From NCBI RefSeq assembly GCF_035762905.1, contig NZ_DASUCC010000067.1, positions 1-64,000 on the forward strand: a DNA stretch of 64,000 nucleotides. Reading direction: 5' to 3'. The notes beneath the pieces are model-generated. The model ran no database searches, had not been told where the DNA came from, and worked only from the letters and a program-made list of their open reading frames with translations. Position 1 is the first letter of the stretch; each line of letters opens with the position of its first letter. Position numbers and translations under genes: made by a program. This document shows, piece after piece, positions 44,261 to 51,960 of this stretch. Origin of the DNA: DASYTH01 sp035762905. Lineage in GTDB: Bacteria; Actinomycetota; Actinomycetes; Mycobacteriales; Pseudonocardiaceae.

Positions 44261-45432
44261 CTCAGCTCGAACAGGTCCATGACATCGGGGACCAGGAACA
44301 CCTGCCGGTAGGCCTTGCCGTTCAGGCTGCGGATCACGCCCATCCGTTTGAGCTGTTTGGTCAGGTTCGCGGCGTGTTGCACGCTGATCCCGGATCGCTG
44401 GGCGATCTGCAGGTTGGTGGTGACCGGGGTGGCGGCGAGATCCCGGGTCACCCGGACGATTCCGTCCATGCGCTTGCCGAGCCGGTCCAGATGCCGCTCG
44501 CAGAGGCGCTCCGCGCGAAGGATGAATTGCATCTGGCTTCGGCACAACTCGGCGATGCCGGAGGCGAAGAAGACCAGGAATCCGTCCACGTCGGCGCCAT
44601 GCACCAGGCGGAGTATGCGGTCGCGGTATTCGTCGCGGTGTCGGCTGAGCCATTCCGAAACGGGCAGCACCGCGTCGCGCAATGCACCCGAACGGAGCAG
44701 GGCGAGCGTGATGTAGAGGCGGGACAGATGACCCGAGTGGGCGACCGGGGACAGGACGGCGAGTTGGTAGTGGCCGAGCGCGACCCGGGCCAACAACGGC
44801 GCCTCGCACCCGGAGTCGACCCAGGCCGACCATTGCACGCCGCCGGTCTGCAGTTCCGCACCGGGCGGGACGGTGATCAGGTAGGCCTCCCGCGGGTCCG
44901 GGCCGCCGAGCCAGCCGGGACCGGTCCGCCAGGCCACCTCGCTGACCTCGTCCTCGGCGTAGGCACCGAGCCTTTCCCTTGCACCGTCCAGGATCGCGCC
45001 GAGCTGGCCGAGCAGGACCAGGTTGATCGGGCCGCCGCCGGCCACCCAGGCCAGCGCCGCGTCGTTGGCCCGCAGGTAGCGGACCAGCTTGCCGTCCACC
45101 TCCGGCGTTTCCACTACGCCCGGCAGATCGGCCATCAGCATCTCGCGCAGCCCGGCGTGGATTCCGCCGAGCTCACCGGAACTGCGGACATCGCGCAACT
45201 GCGCAAGGCGCACCAAACCGGCCCGATTGGACAGCCGGGCGGCGGCCTCGTCCAATCGGCCTAATGCCTGCTCGGCCTCGGCGAGGATGCGGTAGGTCGG
45301 CGGGTTGAGGCGCAGCGTGGACGGCAGCGGGTTGGGCAGAAAAGCGCCCGCAGAACGAACCCGTTCGGGAAGGCCATCGATCTCCGGAGCGGCGAACCAC
45401 CGGCCCATCTTCCGGGGCCCTGCTTCAGACAT
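44200..45432 (-). CDS. Fic-family protein with degenerate catalytic motif
   Basis: A 410-residue protein with the Fic layout: an N-terminal region ending in a relic of the inhibitory SSxIEG motif (SSGELGG, about 84-90), the Fic core, and a C-terminal winged helix (NLQIAQRSGISVQHAANLTKQLKRMGVI). The catalytic HPFxxGNGRxxR appears as LSPVAHSGHLSRLYI (about 227-241). The histidine, glycines and arginine needed for AMP transfer are therefore missing or shifted. It probably does not AMPylate and may act through its DNA-binding domain. A LexA box and -35 element lie about 320 bases upstream. The 3' end overlaps the convergent TPR gene. Confidence 0.75.
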   Translation of the reverse strand: MSEAGPRKMGRWFAAPEIDGLPERVRSAGAFLPNPLPSTLRLNPPTYRILAEAEQALGRLDEAAARLSNRAGLVRLAQLRDVRSSGELGGIHAGLREMLMADLPGVVETPEVDGKLVRYLRANDAALAWVAGGGPINLVLLGQLGAILDGARERLGAYAEDEVSEVAWRTGPGWLGGPDPREAYLITVPPGAELQTGGVQWSAWVDSGCEAPLLARVALGHYQLAVLSPVAHSGHLSRLYITLALLRSGALRDAVLPVSEWLSRHRDEYRDRILRLVHGADVDGFLVFFASGIAELCRSQMQFILRAERLCERHLDRLGKRMDGIVRVTRDLAATPVTTNLQIAQRSGISVQHAANLTKQLKRMGVIRSLNGKAYRQVFLVPDVMDLFELSYPGPPDSDDEVFGDPAGIG

Positions 45433-45529
45433 GGCGGAAAGAGTGGCCGAACCAACAGAAAACCAGCAAACCTTTCAAAGTCCACATTCAAGATCACCAA
45501 CCCGGCTGGCGCTTACGGGGCGTGACGAG

Positions 45530-45643
45530 TTAGCCCTGGGCACCAAATTGGCAGCGACCATTGTTTGGGCTGCTCGGGAGTAATTCCGGCGGCCCACTGA
45601 ATCCACCGGCAAACGGTGCGTAGCGATTTGCCCGATAGCTCAC
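45530..45643 (-). CDS. Tiny ORF overlapping the SOS-linked peptide ORF
   Basis: A GTG at 45643 overlaps the stop of the 17-residue ORF as GTGA and opens a 37-residue frame starting MSYRANRYAPFAGGFSG and ending at TAA 45530-45532. The coupling is suggestive, but composition (Gly, Pro, Asn) and length give no independent support. The frame is open upstream to a GTG at 45742. Confidence 0.3.
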   Translation of the reverse strand: MSYRANRYAPFAGGFSGPPELLPSSPNNGRCQFGAQG

Positions 45644-45693
45644 GGCGCTCGGCCGAGCGCCCGCACCGCCCAAAGCGTGATCTTGAACGCCAT
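45640..45693 (-). CDS. Possible 17-residue peptide under SOS control
   Basis: An ATG at 45693 with GGGGAG 5 bases upstream opens MAFKITLWAVRALGRAP. The peptide is cationic and amphipathic, like small membrane-active peptides of the SOS-induced TisB type, though without sequence similarity that I know of. It starts 57 bases downstream of the LexA box. Tiny ORFs can occur by chance; this rests on RBS plus promoter position only. Confidence 0.4.
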   Translation of the reverse strand: MAFKITLWAVRALGRAP

Positions 45694-45750
45694 CCGCACT
45701 CCCCGAGTAGGCCCAACCGCCGGTCTCCGCGACGGCCACCACCTACCAAG

Positions 45751-45766
45751 TCGAACAAATGTTCGA
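45751..45766 (-). promoter_or_regulatory. LexA (SOS) box
   Basis: TCGAACAAATGTTCGA matches the actinobacterial LexA consensus TCGAAC-N4-GTTCGA at every fixed position; the outer bases extend the dyad to GTCGAAC/GTTCGAC. It lies immediately downstream of a minus-strand TTGACA, as in LexA-repressed promoters. The nearest downstream minus-strand genes are the two tiny ORFs and then the Fic-family gene. The preceding redox gene ends at 45791, so it is not the target. Confidence 0.85.
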
Positions 45767-45771
45767 CGCCG

Positions 45772-45777
45772 TGTCAA
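45772..45777 (-). promoter_or_regulatory. Consensus -35 element of the SOS-type promoter
   Basis: Minus-strand TTGACA is a perfect -35 hexamer placed 5 bases before the LexA box, so repressor binding would cover the spacer and -10 region. A matching -10 is weak; CGACTTGGTAGGT downstream contains the best candidates. Confidence 0.65.
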
Positions 45778-45790
45778 GCGCCGGATCGGG

Positions 45791-47845
45791 TCACGGGTTG
45801 GGCAGGGGCAGGAACCGCCCGGAGGCGTCCACCGGGCGGATGCGCCCGTAGGTGTCCACCACCGGGATGCGGCCGGTGGCGTCCAGCGGTTGCTGCTGCT
45901 GGGGTTGCGGCAGGCGGGGGTGACCGTTGGCGTCCAGCGGCGGCAGTTGGGTGGTGACGTCGGGTCCACCGGCCGGCCAGGCGTTCGGGACCGGGCGGAA
46001 CCGCATGCTGACGTCCGCGGGACGCAGCCGCCCGTGGGTGTCCATCGGAGCGGGCCGGCCGTCCGCGCCGACCACCGGAATACGGGTCGTGGACTCGGTG
46101 TCCGCCGGGGAGGGCGGCCGCATCCGGCCGTTGGTGGCCACCGGATGTGTCGGGATGCCGTAGCTCGCCAGGTGGCCGTTGGTCGCGGTGGCCGGGTGCA
46201 TCCGCAGGTCGCTGGCGGCGGCCGGATGCGGATGACCGTTGCTCGCCGCGGCCGGGCGCATTCGGGGGTTGCTGGCCGCGGCCGGATGCGGGTGCCCGTT
46301 GGTCGCCGCCGGATGCAGTTGGCCGCTGAACGTGTTGGCCGGGTGCATGCGCGGGTTGCTGGCGGCGGCCGGGTGCAGGTGGCCGTTGGTCGGTGGCGGG
46401 ACCGGCGTGACCCGGGTGCCGGTCGATGCCGCGACCGGTTGGCCGTTGGTCGCCGGGGACTCGGCGGGTTCCACCGGACGCAGCCGCTCGCTGGTGTCGA
46501 GCGGCTTGATCCGGCCGTTGGACCGGCTGGACCGGTCCGTCCGGGACCGCTTGGCCTCGGCCGGAATCGCGTGCCGGCCGGTCCTGCGGCCCTTCCCACC
46601 GCCGACCGCGACCGCATCCTGCTCGGCGGCGACGGCCGGCGCCGGCTCGCGCTCCTCGCCCGGTACCGGGTTCTGCTCGCACACGCTGTCGGTCCAGCTC
46701 AGCACGGAAGCCGGGCAGTCCACACCGACCACGCCCATCAGCCGGCCGTCCTTGACGTAGCCGACCAGCTCACCGGTGCCGGCACCCGCGGTGCCCAGGC
46801 TCATCGTGTCATCGCCCAGCTTGGGCACTCCGGCAGCCTGGATCCGCACGCCGTACTGCTCGGTCCAGAACCGCGGCATCGGGGTGAACGGCTTGGCGCC
46901 GGCCCGGCCGGCGAGCAGGCTCTCCGCCGCCGCCCGGCCCATCTCGACCGCGTTGAGCCAGTGCTCGATCCGCCTCGGCACCTCGTCGAACCGCAGGTTC
47001 GGCCACTGCGCGACGTCCCCGGCGGCCACCACGTCCTCGGCGCCGACCACGTGGCAGGTCGGCTCGCACACCACGCCGTTGTCCAGCGGCAGCCCGGAAC
47101 CGCGCAGCCAGGTGGTGCACGGCTCGGTTCCGGCGGCGATCACCACGCAGGCCGCCACCATGGTGCTGCCGTCGGTCAGCTGCAGCGCGATGCCGTCCGG
47201 TCCCGGTGCCCACTGTTTGACCGAGTTGCCCAGCGCCAGGTCCACCCCGTGCTCGCTGTGCGTGCGGGTCAGCCACTCCCCCAGCTTCGGGCCGAGCACG
47301 TTGCCGAGCAGGTTCTTGCCCCGGCCGATGATCGTCACGTCGCGGCCGAGATGCCGCAGGCTCGCCGCGATCTCGCAGCCGGTGAACCCGCCGCCGACCA
47401 CCGCGACCGGACCGCGGTGCGCACCGAGCGCGCGCTCCAGCTCCAGCGCGTCGGAAAGCGTGCGCATGAGCACGATCCGGTTGTCGTGGTACGGAACGTT
47501 GTTGGGCCGCTTGGCTTCCACGCCGGTGGCGATGATCAGGCCGTCGTAGCTGAGCTCCTCGGCGCCGGGCAGCCGGACGATCCGGTTGCGCGGCAACAGG
47601 TACGCCGCCTGGGTGCCCAGCCGCCACTTGGCGCCGATGTCCCGGTAAGCCGGCAGCATCAGGTCGTTGGGCCGCATGTTGCCCATCAGCAGCTGCTTGG
47701 ACAGCGCGGGCCGGTGGTACGGCGCGACCCGCTCGGAGCCGACCATCACCAGCTCACCGTTGAAACCCAGCTCGCGGAGTCGTTCGGCCGCACGGAGACC
47801 GGCAAGGCCGGCCCCCACCACGACGATCCGCTCGGCCTGGCTCAT
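45791..47845 (-). CDS. FAD-dependent oxidoreductase with long repetitive C-terminal tail
   Basis: A 684-residue protein. Residues 1 to about 400 are a ferredoxin-reductase-type flavoprotein: FAD site VVVGAGLAGLRAAERL, NAD(P)H site AVVGGGFTGCEIAASL and AAGDVAQWPNLR. The rest is a low-complexity tail with repeats of the form NGHxHPAAASNPRM. Its ATG shares a base with the stop of the cytochrome b-ferredoxin gene (TGATG), so it is probably that protein's reductase. The frame stays open upstream through the neighbour, but the ATG at 47845 fits the family start (MSQAERIVVVGAGLAG). Confidence 0.85.
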   Translation of the reverse strand: MSQAERIVVVGAGLAGLRAAERLRELGFNGELVMVGSERVAPYHRPALSKQLLMGNMRPNDLMLPAYRDIGAKWRLGTQAAYLLPRNRIVRLPGAEELSYDGLIIATGVEAKRPNNVPYHDNRIVLMRTLSDALELERALGAHRGPVAVVGGGFTGCEIAASLRHLGRDVTIIGRGKNLLGNVLGPKLGEWLTRTHSEHGVDLALGNSVKQWAPGPDGIALQLTDGSTMVAACVVIAAGTEPCTTWLRGSGLPLDNGVVCEPTCHVVGAEDVVAAGDVAQWPNLRFDEVPRRIEHWLNAVEMGRAAAESLLAGRAGAKPFTPMPRFWTEQYGVRIQAAGVPKLGDDTMSLGTAGAGTGELVGYVKDGRLMGVVGVDCPASVLSWTDSVCEQNPVPGEEREPAPAVAAEQDAVAVGGGKGRRTGRHAIPAEAKRSRTDRSSRSNGRIKPLDTSERLRPVEPAESPATNGQPVAASTGTRVTPVPPPTNGHLHPAAASNPRMHPANTFSGQLHPAATNGHPHPAAASNPRMRPAAASNGHPHPAAASDLRMHPATATNGHLASYGIPTHPVATNGRMRPPSPADTESTTRIPVVGADGRPAPMDTHGRLRPADVSMRFRPVPNAWPAGGPDVTTQLPPLDANGHPRLPQPQQQQPLDATGRIPVVDTYGRIRPVDASGRFLPLPNP
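46160..46420 (-). repeat. Imperfect repeats coding the His/Asn/Pro tail
   Basis: Within the flavoprotein gene, units coding TNGHxHPAAASNPRMxPA recur at least four times in imperfect form, separated by related TNGH and RMHPA segments. The copies are similar at DNA level, which suggests internal duplication. Boundaries are approximate. Confidence 0.7.
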
Positions 47846-48744
47846 CAGTTGACCTCTTGGAGTTTGATCGCACGCATGGGGCAGGACCGCGCCGCGGCTT
47901 GCGCCCCGGCACGGTCCTCGGTGTGCGGGTCCCGGATGTAGCGCAGGCGTCCGTCCTCGAGGAGCTGGAACAGCTCCGGCGACTCGGCCTGACAGATTCC
48001 GTACCGCTTGCAGCGCTGGTTGTCGACGTTGACGCGGATCTTGGTGCGGCCGTTGACCGCGCCGTTCGAGCTTCCGTTGACCGCGCCGTTGCGGTTGCCC
48101 GTGCCGGTCGGGACCACCGCGTACTCCTGCGGCACCGGCGATGCGTTGGCGGCCGGCGCGGCGGTGAGCAGGCCGGCCTTGATCAGCCAGCGGGGCGGCA
48201 GCACGCGCAGCACGGTCAGGGTGACCGCGGGAACCAGCACGGTGACCCCGCCCAGCCAAAGCACGGCCAGGTGCCCGTTGGCGACCGCGCCGAACCACGA
48301 GTGCACCACGATCATGGCAACGGCCAGATAGGCGAGCTGGTGGAAGCGCAGCCACTTGCGGTAGGCGATGAACCGCTTGAGCGCGACCGCGACCGTGATG
48401 CCGATCATCAGCTCGAGCCCGAAGATCCCCAGTGCGTGCCGGAACAGGCCGCTGAACGGCACGGTGATGCTGAACAGATCCAGTCCCTGCTCGCGCAGCA
48501 GCAGGAAGATCCCGGCGTGGGTCATGCCGGTGGACAGCGTGAAGATCGCCAGGACCATGTGGAACGAGCGGACCGACTGGTAGCCGGTGAGCCGGCGGAT
48601 CCATCCGGTCGCGGTGAAGATTCCCCAGCACAGGGTGAGGCACATCAGTACATAGGACAACCGGGCCGAGAGTGCGGCGACTTCACGGATACCGATGTCG
48701 TGCTGTGGCAAGGCGAGATAGCCATGCACCGGTCTTGCCTCCAA
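47845..48744 (-). CDS. Membrane cytochrome b-like protein fused to a ferredoxin
   Basis: A 299-residue fusion. Residues about 25-185 hold five to six transmembrane helices with histidines (SFHMVLAIF, GMTHAGIF, LRFHQLAYLA, IVVHSWFG) like ferric-reductase/cytochrome b561-type haem ligands. An Asn-Gly-rich linker leads to a C-terminal single-cluster ferredoxin (CKRYGICQAESPELFQL ... AARSCPMRAI), probably 3Fe-4S. Electrons could pass from the adjacent flavoprotein through the ferredoxin to haem in the membrane. The stop overlaps the flavoprotein start. Physiological acceptor unknown. Confidence 0.8.
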   Translation of the reverse strand: MEARPVHGYLALPQHDIGIREVAALSARLSYVLMCLTLCWGIFTATGWIRRLTGYQSVRSFHMVLAIFTLSTGMTHAGIFLLLREQGLDLFSITVPFSGLFRHALGIFGLELMIGITVAVALKRFIAYRKWLRFHQLAYLAVAMIVVHSWFGAVANGHLAVLWLGGVTVLVPAVTLTVLRVLPPRWLIKAGLLTAAPAANASPVPQEYAVVPTGTGNRNGAVNGSSNGAVNGRTKIRVNVDNQRCKRYGICQAESPELFQLLEDGRLRYIRDPHTEDRAGAQAAARSCPMRAIKLQEVN

Positions 48745-48807
48745 GATACGACGGAGCGGGACGTTGGGTCTGGTGGCGACGCGGCCATCACCGCGGCATG
48801 GTCGCGC

Positions 48808-49584
48808 TCACCTCTCCGCCGTCCCATGGCGGGTTCCGGTCCGCACCACGATCAGGGTTCCGACCACCATGACCGCGCCGAGGACGATGGCCATGATGAT
48901 GGCGCTCTTGCTGAGCCGGTTCTCCGGGTAACCGTTGGTGCGTGCGGCCGCCTGGGCGAACATCCCGTGCTCGGCGTCCACGAGACCGGTGCTCTCCAGC
49001 AGGCGCATGTGCTTCATCACGATCACGTTGGCGGTCTCGGCGAAGCCGCGGATGATCTCGTTGCGGGTTCCGGCGCGAACCTCGGACACCAGTCCGAAAA
49101 CGGTGCCGTGTGCCGCCCGCAGCCGGTCGACGAACGTGCGGTCGAACTCGGCGCCGGACTTGCCGGCGATCTCGGTCATCCAGCTCTGCTGGGACGACGA
49201 GGCCTGTTCCGGAAGTGACACGCCGAACTGTCCGGCGAGCTTCTTGATGTCGATGTCGAGCTGGGTGTGATCGGCGGCGATCTCGGTGCCCACGTCCTTG
49301 ACGACCTGGGTGCTTCCCTTCTTGGCCGCCAGCTGGCCCATCGGGATCTCCCAGAGGTTCGCGAACCGGATCACGGTCATGAACTCCCGCTCGATGGCGG
49401 TCGCCTGGCCCGGCTCGGCGGGCGCGTCCGGTTGTTCCTGTTCCGCGAAGACGATTCCGGCGAGCGGGAACAATGCACCCAGAATTGCCACCAGCGTCGC
49501 TATGGTCCAGCGTGAGGTACCGCGCAGCATTAATTGAGCCCACATTCGGTCAGAATTGCTTGACAATTGGCCGGTATTGCCCAT
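48808..49584 (-). CDS. DUF4142-family exported membrane-anchored protein
   Basis: A 258-residue protein with an N-terminal signal/anchor (TIATLVAILGALFPLAGIVF), a helical DUF4142 domain (about 65-200: EFMTVIRFANLWEIPMGQLAAKKG, DHTQLDIDIKKLAGQFGV) and a C-terminal membrane helix. DUF4142 resembles ferritin-like bundles, but function is unknown. The ATG at 49584 is 2 bases after the stop of the small lipoprotein gene, which favours this start over ATGs at 49545 and 49530. Cotranscribed with the downstream redox genes (63-base gap). Confidence 0.8.
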   Translation of the reverse strand: MGNTGQLSSNSDRMWAQLMLRGTSRWTIATLVAILGALFPLAGIVFAEQEQPDAPAEPGQATAIEREFMTVIRFANLWEIPMGQLAAKKGSTQVVKDVGTEIAADHTQLDIDIKKLAGQFGVSLPEQASSSQQSWMTEIAGKSGAEFDRTFVDRLRAAHGTVFGLVSEVRAGTRNEIIRGFAETANVIVMKHMRLLESTGLVDAEHGMFAQAAARTNGYPENRLSKSAIIMAIVLGAVMVVGTLIVVRTGTRHGTAER

Positions 49585-49586
49585 TG

Positions 49587-49754
49587 TTACCGCAGTAACG
49601 ACGGCTCGGGCGCCCAGTCGATGCCCGGCGCCAGGCCGCTCGCCTTGCCGTACTCACTGTCCACACCTTCGCGCAGCTCACAGCCGCTGAGCAGTACCGC
49701 GGCGAGTGCCGCCACGGCCGCCAGGCTTACGACCCGCAAGCCAAGAACCCGCAT
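49587..49754 (-). CDS. 55-residue lipoprotein
   Basis: A short ORF starting at the ATG at 49754 and ending at TAA 49587-49589. The signal (LRVVSLAAVAALAAVLLSGC) ends in a clear lipobox LSGC at Cys25. Thirty residues follow (ELREGVDSEYGKASG... PEPSLLR). GGAAGGGG lies upstream. The DUF4142 gene begins 2 bases after the stop. It is probably the first gene of the redox operon, anchored on the outer face of the membrane. No family is known to me. Confidence 0.7.
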   Translation of the reverse strand: MRVLGLRVVSLAAVAALAAVLLSGCELREGVDSEYGKASGLAPGIDWAPEPSLLR

Positions 49755-49989
49755 CGAACCCGACCCCTTCCAGCAGATTCGCGTCGACCGGTTGGTCGCA
49801 GCGGCATCGTCGGCGCGCGATTCACCGTTCGTCGGTGAACATGTATACGTTAGATAACGGTTGGGCGGTTCAGCCTAACGCCCTGTGTCGACTATGGCGT
49901 GGATCACAAGAGCAATTTTGAACCGCCGAAGGCCGGTTTCCGTAGCAACGCCGGGTTTCGTCCCGGGCCGGCCGGGGAACCTCCCGGAC
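49755..49989. promoter_or_regulatory. Divergent promoter region with a hairpin/dyad
   Basis: This 235-base region separates the redox operon from a plus-strand lipoprotein gene. It contains the dyad TTCACCG-TTCGT-CGGTGAA at 49821-49839, followed by an AT-rich stretch with GTATACGTTAGATAACG (about 49843-49859) that could hold -10 elements and an operator. No regulator gene is adjacent. Confidence 0.5.
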
Positions 49990-50706
49990 GTGGGCAAACC
50001 TGGACGAGCCGCGCTGGCCGTGACCATGGCGCTGGTGCTGGCGGGCTGCACTGACGACGATGAGCCGGTGCTCGGCGCGGCGCCGCTCGGCGACCGGGAC
50101 GGCCGGACCGTCACCGCGGAGCTGGCCGACCGGCAGGAGGCCCGGCTGGACATCGTCAGCGGTGCCTCGGTGATCATCGTGCGCGCCGCCGACCTGAACG
50201 GCGCCCTGTTCCGCGCCAGCACGCCGGACGGTTCCCGGGTGCTGCCCACCGCCGGCGTGGACGGCGACACCGTCCGCGTGGCCCTGCGCGACGGCGCCGG
50301 CCCGGGTAACGCCGAGCTGCGGGTGGAGCTGAGCAGCCGGGTGACCTGGCGGATCCGGCTCGACGGCGGCGCCAACCAGCAGTCGTTGGACCTGCGCGAA
50401 GGCCGCCTGGCCGGCCTGGAGTTCGGCGCCGGCAGCACCCGGATCGACGCCACCCTGCCGCGCCCGAGCGGCAGCGTCGTGGTGCGCATGGCCGGCGGTG
50501 CCAGCGTGTTCGACCTGCATCTGTCCGAGGGCGACCCGGCCACGGTGCTGATCGCCGGCGGGGCCGGCTCGGCCACCCTCGACGGCACCACCCGCACCGG
50601 CATCGCCGCCGGCACCACCCTGTCCACCGGCGACACCGCCGCCACCGACCGCTACCAGGTCGACCTCATGGCCGGCGTCTCCACCTTCAGCATCGACCGA
50701 ATCTGA
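49990..50706 (+). CDS. Lipoprotein with beta-rich repeat domain (DUF4097-like)
   Basis: A 238-residue lipoprotein. The GTG at 49990 gives a short signal ending in the lipobox LAGC (MALVLAGCTDDDE). The mature part is a succession of short beta strands with glycine turns (GGANQQSLDLREGRLAGLEFGAGSTRIDATLP, GGASVFDLHLSEGD), like surface beta-helix or DUF4097-type domains. The longer frame from 49885 lacks a sensible signal. Function unknown. Confidence 0.7.
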   Translation: MGKPGRAALAVTMALVLAGCTDDDEPVLGAAPLGDRDGRTVTAELADRQEARLDIVSGASVIIVRAADLNGALFRASTPDGSRVLPTAGVDGDTVRVALRDGAGPGNAELRVELSSRVTWRIRLDGGANQQSLDLREGRLAGLEFGAGSTRIDATLPRPSGSVVVRMAGGASVFDLHLSEGDPATVLIAGGAGSATLDGTTRTGIAAGTTLSTGDTAATDRYQVDLMAGVSTFSIDRI

Positions 50707-50707
50707 C

Positions 50708-51229
50708 TCAGGGCAACACATCGGTCACATAACGCAGCTCCGGGACCGGCGGGCTGAACCGGGGATCCGGCCGCACCGTGCCGTCCGGCCGCCACCCCAG
50801 ACGCTCGTAGAACCGCCGGGCCCGGTCGTTGCCGTCCACCACCCACAGATACCCCGACCGGTAGCCGAGCCCGGCCAGCTCAGCGACCAGACACTCGAAC
50901 AGCGGCTTGGCCACGCCCCGGCCCCACCAGTCCGGGTGCACATTGATCATCCGCAGCTCCCCCGTCCCGTCCGGCACGGCCACCCGTGGCGCCCCCACCT
51001 CCCCGATCCCGACGACCCGCCCGCGCCGCTCGGCCACCAGGTGCCGGACCGGACCGGGCGGCTCGGGCTCGACCAGCGCCGCTGCCCACCGCCCGGACCG
51101 CTCGTCCACGTCGAGGCCCCGCAACACGTCGTCGGGAAGAATGCCGGCATACGCCGCCCGCCAGGCCGCGATCTGCACCCCAGCGAAGTCACGGGCATCG
51201 GCCAGCCGGGCCACCCTGATCCGGACCAT
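50708..51229 (-). CDS. GNAT-family N-acetyltransferase
   Basis: A 173-residue GCN5-type acetyltransferase. The acetyl-CoA binding motif A is INVHPDWWGRGVAKPLFECLV and the C-terminal YxxLGW element is RRFYERLGWRPDG. The N terminus (IRVARLADARDFAGVQIAAWRAAYAG) is typical of the family. The ATG at 51229 is chosen on that basis. It converges on the lipoprotein gene with 1 base between them. Substrate cannot be inferred. Confidence 0.88.
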   Translation of the reverse strand: MVRIRVARLADARDFAGVQIAAWRAAYAGILPDDVLRGLDVDERSGRWAAALVEPEPPGPVRHLVAERRGRVVGIGEVGAPRVAVPDGTGELRMINVHPDWWGRGVAKPLFECLVAELAGLGYRSGYLWVVDGNDRARRFYERLGWRPDGTVRPDPRFSPPVPELRYVTDVLP

Positions 51230-51340
51230 TGCGCGGACGCTAACAGCGGGCGCTCGCGGTTGCGAACACCTCGTTGCCGCGCAAGGGAGTTCCGGGTCGC
51301 CGACACTCATCGGTGCCGCGGTCATCGTCGCCGGCCGATT

Positions 51341-51381
51341 GACTTTGCGCCACAAAGTCAGCTACTTTGTGGCGCAAAGTC
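51341..51381. promoter_or_regulatory. Large inverted repeat, likely double operator
   Basis: Two perfect 18-base arms, GACTTTGCGCCACAAAGT and ACTTTGTGGCGCAAAGTC, flank a 5-base centre. Each arm is itself a dyad of the form ACTTTG-N5-CAAAGT. The pair ends 18 bases before the first gene of a three-gene operon that encodes a winged-helix regulator, so two operator sites for autoregulation are the likely meaning. Confidence 0.7.
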
Positions 51382-51399
51382 GATGGATGGCGAGGATTC

Positions 51400-51960
51400 A
51401 TGACCGATCTGATGCACCGCACCCCGCCGACCGTTCGGGATACGGCCGCCACCGCGCTGGTGCTTGGCTTGGCTTCGGCCGCCTGGGCTGGTTGGGGACT
51501 GGCGCAGCCACCGGACGGCTGGTCACTGCCGCTGATCGTGGGCTCGATGCTCGGCGTGCTTGTCGCGGCCGTCGCGGGGATACGGACGTGGACGTACCGG
51601 GCGGGCGCGTCCGCCATGCACGACCCGGCCGGCCGGCGCCGCTACGTCCGCATTGTCGGCGTCGAGGTCGGGCTCATCGTGCTCGGCGTGCTCGTGCTCG
51701 AGTTCGCCGGCCGGTCCGACTATCTGGCGCCGTGGACCCTGTTCGTGGTCGGTGCGCACCTTCTTCCGCTGGGCGGGTTGTTCCGGGTCGCCGGTCTGCG
51801 GATCGCCGGCGTACTGCTGGCGCTGGTGGCGGTCGCGGCCGGGCTGAGCGGCATGCTCGGCGGCCCGGCGCCCAGCGCGGTGTCTGGCGCGGGCGGCGCG
51901 CTGGTCATGATCGTGGCCGGTGCGGTGGAACTGGGCCGGTCCTGGACGATCGCCGCATGA
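51400..51960 (+). CDS. Multi-helix membrane protein
   Basis: A 186-residue protein with about six hydrophobic helices and no known domain. The ATG at 51400 with GAGGA upstream is chosen over an in-frame ATG at 51367 that lies inside the operator. Its stop overlaps the next gene start (ATGA at 51957-51960). First gene of a three-gene operon with another membrane protein and a wHTH regulator. Confidence 0.75.
   Translation: MTDLMHRTPPTVRDTAATALVLGLASAAWAGWGLAQPPDGWSLPLIVGSMLGVLVAAVAGIRTWTYRAGASAMHDPAGRRRYVRIVGVEVGLIVLGVLVLEFAGRSDYLAPWTLFVVGAHLLPLGGLFRVAGLRIAGVLLALVAVAAGLSGMLGGPAPSAVSGAGGALVMIVAGAVELGRSWTIAA

Larger units (their letters stand above)
45433..45790. other. Spacer with SOS promoter and tiny ORFs
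   Basis: This 358-base region is visibly less GC-rich than its surroundings. It holds a LexA box, a TTGACA element and two tiny overlapping ORFs described separately. The stretch 45433-45529 shows nothing else recognisable and would be the untranslated region of the Fic-family gene if it is read from the SOS promoter. Confidence 0.5.

Noticed and set aside
45513..45758. 81-residue minus-strand frame starting inside the LexA box
   Set aside because: Its ATG lies within the repressor site, upstream of any likely transcript start, and has no RBS.
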